Below, piece by piece: positions 5,807-9,151 of a DNA stretch of 9,151 nt; positions within the stretch are counted from its first letter, which is position 1, and each line of letters begins with the position of its first letter. The position numbers and the translations under genes were made by a program. The stretch comes from a bacterium (GTDB lineage: Bacteria; Bacteroidota; Ignavibacteria; Kapaibacteriales; Kapaibacteriaceae), in contig JAGVJW010000208.1 in NCBI GenBank assembly GCA_020050895.1, forward strand, positions 1 to 9,151. The letters run 5' to 3'. The notes under the pieces are model-generated. The model was not told where the DNA came from and searched no databases. It saw nothing but the letters and a program-made list of their open reading frames with translations.

Positions 5807-8795
5807 CGAATAGTGTCGACCAAATCGACTCACCGCTACGCACTCGCAACACATATGCGCCAGCAGCCAACGACTCAACATTCATAACTTCTTCCGATAC
5901 GCCACTATCAACGTTTCGCACTAGCTGCACTGCACCAGTAATTGATACGATTTCAATCACACGTACTGCGCCTGGTGGCATGTGAATTTCTACCAACCCG
6001 CTGGTAGGATTTGGCCATACCCTGAAGGTTGAAGACACGCCATCGTCAGCCACAGAAGTCTGCTGCTTAACAAATGAATAGGGATCCGACATGCTCTTAC
6101 ATCCGTCGCTATTCTCACCTTCAACCATATACAATCCACTGACCGAAGGTGAATACTGGCGTGAGGTTGCCCCTTCAATTTTTGAGTTACCGAAATACCA
6201 TTGGAATTTAGTTATTCCTCCGATGGCGCTTGAACGGAGCGTGTCTGTACCTCTTAGGGAGATCTGAGGTTTAATAGGTCCCTTGAGGATGGTAACCGAC
6301 ACAGGGGCTGATACGTTCCGACAGCCGGCAAAATCTTCAACTGTAACGGTGTACTCCCCTGTCTGAGTAGAAGTGCTCAGTTTAATCCTATCGCCTGTCT
6401 CACCATTCGACCATTGATACTGAGCGTATCCACCCGATGCCTTAAGCACGATGGTATCGCCTGAACAAATAGTCGACGACCCTTGTATTGTGACACTGGG
6501 AACACTCGCAATGCACTGCGTTACATCAACTTCCCAAACTCCTCTGCCGTACGTTGATACCCTCAACTTATTTGCAGATTTAACGAGTTTCATATCCGTG
6601 ATAATGGTTGTTGGCATTGCCTGTCCATACATCTCCCAGGATGACGATCCTTCGTCTTTAAAAAAGACTCCGATGTCCGTACCCACATACAGCCTGTTCA
6701 ATGGTCCCGCTTGAAACACGACGGCATTACAAGGAACATTGGGAAGACCAGAACCTGTGATGTTGGTGACCTGACCGTTGTTAACCTCGAAAATCTTTGT
6801 CGAGGCGCTGAAACCACCTATCGCTACCCAAAATCTCTTTGGATCTGTTGGATGAACTTCAATATCCTGAATGAATGAACCAATACCATTTTGTTGAGTC
6901 CATGTTACCCCACCGTTTCTCGTATACATAATAGTACTATTATAGGCAACATAAATAAATTGATTATCAGCAGGTGCAACAGCAATGATTCTCATAGCAG
7001 AATTTGTTGGGATCTGTGAAATTCTTTCCCACGAAACTCCGCTGGTTGTACTCATATACAACTGTGTATAGCCAACATATACGATTCCTGTTGTCGATGG
7101 ATCGGTGGCAATAGGCGCTACCCACGCTCCACCAGGTTCACCCCGCATGCTGGCATTCGATATCAATCGCCAGGAATTGCCTTGATTAGATGAACTGTAA
7201 AATTGTCCGTTTGGCATGCTTGCATACATAAGTGCTGGGTCGGCATAGTCGATTGCATTCGCCATACCGTCACCGTCAAGCACATGATAGAAGACGGATC
7301 CGTTTAACGTACGGGCTGTTCCATTGTCCTGTGCACCTGCTAATGTGATAGCAGAATTCATATCGGTGGTTGAGAGCCCGTAATACTGTTGAATTTTTAG
7401 TCCATTGCTCACATCTCGCCAGGACACGCCATTATTTGTCGACCTGGCAATGCCTCCGTCAGAAGCAGTGTAGATCACATTTTGTGTTGCCGAATACTTC
7501 ATAAAATGGTGGTCGGCATGCACCCAGGGAGCACTGTTTCCGGTCCAATCTGCCGAAAGAATCCACGATTGGCCACCGTTTGAAGATCTCCAAGCGTTTA
7601 CGCCACCTACAAACCATTTATCAGCGTCTGTAGGCGAGATCTCCATGGCTAAGTCGTAAAACCCCTGACCTCCATATTGCCAATCGCCACCGGTAGCCGA
7701 CCAGCCAAGCAGGTTTTGCGGCGGAATGGACTTATTATAGGTTAACCCGTAATCTGTCGACTTGTAAATAGCGAATAGGCCATTGTTTGCAGCGCTTGAA
7801 GCAACGGCACCAACAATTTTCGGGTCGTCCTTAGTTACAGCAAGCCTTATTCTATTTGCTTCGGGCACACTCAGTATCAGCGTCCATGTATCTCCTGCAT
7901 CAGACGAACGGAAAAAACTAGCACCGCCACCATTGGAAAAAGTGGTTGCGTAGAGTAGACCAGCCACCTGCGGGTTTGCAATCAGGTCTCGAAATTTTAA
8001 GGAGGTTGATACGAGCGTCCACGTGGCGCCTCCATCTGTTGTTTTCCGCAAACCTGTATAGGTTGTGGCAACAGCAATGTTGGCATTATTGGGGTCAACC
8101 CATAACCGTGCAATAACGTTGTTTTGCTCCGGCGTCATCGAGAGTCCAGTGGCCGACCATGTTGCACCTCCATCAATGGATTTAATTACGCCGTAGGTAA
8201 ATCCGGGATAGGATGACATTTCTCCAGGTAATGTTGCATCGGCATCGCCCGTGGCAACATAGATAACGTTTTCATTACTCGCAGCTATTGCAATGTCGCT
8301 AACGCCAAATGTCGGGAATCCTTCCACATTTACCGGTAACCAACTGCCACCACCATCAATAGATTTCCAAATGCCGCCCTGAGCCGAACCAAGCCAGATA
8401 ATGTTGCTATTACTTGGAGAAAACGTAAAAGTATTAACCCTACCAATTCCATTCCAGGAGGCAGATTCACTTGGTAAATCCGGTGCGGTGGGACCGAGCT
8501 CTTTCCATGTTGGTTTTGCCTGCACATCTTCGAACTTCTTACGCGCTGCTATTGCTTGCACCTCGTTGTAATAATGCAATGCAGTTGGGAAGTCTCCGCT
8601 CGGTGTAAGCCGAGGTTCCCAAAACCATTCCCAACGCCTTACTTGCTTGCTTTCCTTAATCGTGCCATCGGGAAGTTTTCGATCGTAGGTTGCCCTGAGT
8701 TTTGAACGCACTGATTCAAACTGCGTTTGCGCTTCAGCGCCGATGGTAACCGTTAACAATAGGCAGAGAAGACGTAGCGATGCCGCGTTCTTCAT
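5796..8795 (-). CDS. T9SS-exported Asp-box (BNR/sortilin-like) repeat protein with Ig-like domains
   Basis: This is a 999-residue secreted protein of unknown substrate. A Sec signal peptide covers residues 1-22 (hydrophobic LLCLLLTVTIG, cleavage probably after AEA). A linker with an aromatic RRWEWFWEP patch is followed from about 98 to 757 by a beta-propeller-like region. I count eleven Asp-box motifs (S-x-D/N-x-G-x-T/S-W type) ending near residues 152, 213, 259, 304, 353, 411, 459, 542, 589, 632 and 720. Two Ig/PKD-like domains follow (about 765-836 and 838-908), the first with C777 and C825 placed to form a disulfide. Residues 922-999 are a type A T9SS sorting domain: FRVWPNPTSG, a GAVQLV strand, LAAGAYVLRV and a final LFVKQ. 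The start has AGGA at 8801-8804. The sorting domain implies surface attachment or release. Similar propellers occur in sortilins, sialidases and GH74 enzymes, but I see no catalytic signature and assign no activity. Confidence 0.92.
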   Translation of the reverse strand: MKNAASLRLLCLLLTVTIGAEAQTQFESVRSKLRATYDRKLPDGTIKESKQVRRWEWFWEPRLTPSGDFPTALHYYNEVQAIAARKKFEDVQAKPTWKELGPTAPDLPSESASWNGIGRVNTFTFSPSNSNIIWLGSAQGGIWKSIDGGGSWLPVNVEGFPTFGVSDIAIAASNENVIYVATGDADATLPGEMSSYPGFTYGVIKSIDGGATWSATGLSMTPEQNNVIARLWVDPNNANIAVATTYTGLRKTTDGGATWTLVSTSLKFRDLIANPQVAGLLYATTFSNGGGASFFRSSDAGDTWTLILSVPEANRIRLAVTKDDPKIVGAVASSAANNGLFAIYKSTDYGLTYNKSIPPQNLLGWSATGGDWQYGGQGFYDLAMEISPTDADKWFVGGVNAWRSSNGGQSWILSADWTGNSAPWVHADHHFMKYSATQNVIYTASDGGIARSTNNGVSWRDVSNGLKIQQYYGLSTTDMNSAITLAGAQDNGTARTLNGSVFYHVLDGDGMANAIDYADPALMYASMPNGQFYSSSNQGNSWRLISNASMRGEPGGAWVAPIATDPSTTGIVYVGYTQLYMSTTSGVSWERISQIPTNSAMRIIAVAPADNQFIYVAYNSTIMYTRNGGVTWTQQNGIGSFIQDIEVHPTDPKRFWVAIGGFSASTKIFEVNNGQVTNITGSGLPNVPCNAVVFQAGPLNRLYVGTDIGVFFKDEGSSSWEMYGQAMPTTIITDMKLVKSANKLRVSTYGRGVWEVDVTQCIASVPSVTIQGSSTICSGDTIVLKASGGYAQYQWSNGETGDRIKLSTSTQTGEYTVTVEDFAGCRNVSAPVSVTILKGPIKPQISLRGTDTLRSSAIGGITKFQWYFGNSKIEGATSRQYSPSVSGLYMVEGENSDGCKSMSDPYSFVKQQTSVADDGVSSTFRVWPNPTSGLVEIHMPPGAVRVIEIVSITGAVQLVRNVDSGVSEEVMNVESLAAGAYVLRVRSGESIWSTLFVKQ

Positions 8796-8946
8796 GATTT
8801 TCCTGAATTGTAATGAGTAGTTGGAGATGATTAATCACCTGTATGACATTTCACTTACTTCGGAGTTACTCTGAGGTCATCAGGGTTAAAAGAGAAACAC
8901 CGCAGAGAGCGATATTTGTGATCACAAAAATAGCAGGAATTTGGAC
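8796..8946. promoter_or_regulatory. Divergent promoter region between the T9SS protein gene and kbl
   Basis: These 151 non-coding bp separate two divergent starts. They hold the AGGA ribosome site of the minus-strand gene (8801-8804), a 10-bp palindrome TGATTAATCA (8828-8837), the 14-bp palindrome described separately, and the AGGA of kbl (8935-8938). GATATTTG at 8911-8918 resembles a Bacteroidota -7 element, but no matching upstream element was found. An open frame on the minus strand here (8855-9130) is an antisense shadow of kbl. Confidence 0.5.
8915..8928. promoter_or_regulatory. Perfect 14-bp palindrome, candidate operator of kbl
   Basis: TTTGTGATCACAAA is perfectly self-complementary and ends 18 bp before the kbl start, where a bound repressor could block transcription or the ribosome site. 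The half-site TGTGA recalls Crp/Fnr-type regulators, but in Crp sites the halves are 6 bp apart, whereas here they touch. The regulator cannot be named. Confidence 0.4.
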
Positions 8947-9151
8947 ATGATTGGTTCCATGAAATCCCAGTTAGAAAAAGATCTTTCTTCGATAGAGGAA
9001 GCAGGTTTGTATAAACGCGAACGTGTAATAACGTCGCCTCAGGGGCCCGAAATCCAGGTGCAGGGTGGAAGTCTGCCAGTATTGAATTTCTGTGCCAATA
9101 ATTACCTCGGATTGTCCTCGCACCCAACAATTATCGAATCGGCAAAAAAGT
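8947..9151 (+). CDS. kbl: 2-amino-3-ketobutyrate CoA ligase (glycine C-acetyltransferase), 5' part only
   Basis: The frame runs off the window after 68 codons. Kbl is a PLP enzyme that splits 2-amino-3-ketobutyrate with CoA into glycine and acetyl-CoA, the second step of threonine breakdown after Tdh. The visible part is the N-terminal segment. A charged helix (SQLEKDLSSIEEAGLYKRER, 7-26) leads to VITSPQGPEIQV and then NFCANNYLGLSSHP (46-59), which closely follows E. coli Kbl (RIITS...INFCANNYLGLANHP). Other alpha-oxoamine synthases such as BioF or serine palmitoyltransferase share NNYLGL but usually lack the preceding ITS...V pattern and the FCA. The lysine that binds PLP lies beyond the window. 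The ATG at 8947 is chosen because AGGA (8935-8938) stands 8 nt upstream. An in-frame ATG at 8959 would be too close to that site's downstream limit. A palindrome upstream suggests regulation. Confidence 0.88.
   Translation, partial: MIGSMKSQLEKDLSSIEEAGLYKRERVITSPQGPEIQVQGGSLPVLNFCANNYLGLSSHPTIIESAKK

Noticed and set aside
8828..8837. Palindrome TGATTAATCA as an Fnr-like site
   Set aside because: Perfect 10-bp palindromes are expected about nine times in a window of this size, and the Fnr TTGAT-N4-ATCAA spacing is not met.

Overview
The window looks like chromosomal DNA from a member of the Bacteroidota/Chlorobi/Ignavibacteria/Kapabacteria group. The strongest evidence is the 999-residue secreted protein at 5796-8795 (minus), which ends in a type IX secretion (T9SS) C-terminal sorting domain. 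Supporting signs are the Bacteroidota-type insert in the peroxiredoxin, the thioredoxin plus DUF6952-like gene pair, and the SCCS segment of MnmA. Several genes have clear Shine-Dalgarno (SD) sequences, including a perfect AGGAGG, which is not typical of class Bacteroidia and may point to a deeper branch. I cannot place the species. No phage, IS element, CRISPR, rRNA or tRNA gene was seen.

Layout. (1) 84-3285, minus strand, transcribed tgt -> yajC -> ribBA -> greA: tRNA-guanine transglycosylase, the SecDF accessory protein YajC, the two-domain riboflavin enzyme RibBA, and transcription elongation factor GreA. yajC and ribBA overlap by ATGA. tgt and yajC are separated by 77 bp holding a short imperfect tandem repeat. 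(2) 3364-3996, plus: a typical 2-Cys peroxiredoxin, divergent from tgt. (3) 4003-4562, minus: a GTG-started thioredoxin-like protein overlapping (ATGA) an 80-residue DUF6952-like protein. This pair converges on the peroxiredoxin with only 6 bp between stop codons. (4) 4563-4696: a divergent intergenic region with a strong hairpin followed by a T-run. (5) 4697-5806, plus: mnmA, the tRNA 2-thiouridylase. (6) 5796-8795, minus: the T9SS-exported Asp-box repeat protein, whose 3' end overlaps that of mnmA by 11 bp. (7) 8796-8946: a divergent promoter region with a perfect 14-bp palindrome. (8) 8947 to the window end, plus: the first 68 codons of kbl (2-amino-3-ketobutyrate CoA ligase).

How the genes fit together. 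Most are housekeeping genes. Two of them, tgt and mnmA, modify the tRNA wobble base (position 34). The peroxiredoxin, thioredoxin and DUF6952-like genes look like a small peroxide-defence module. The best lead is Tgt: it keeps every catalytic residue I could check but has lost three of the four usual zinc ligands. Next are the hairpin before mnmA, which has a possible competing fold, and the uncharacterised DUF6952-like partner. I found no clearly new multi-gene system.
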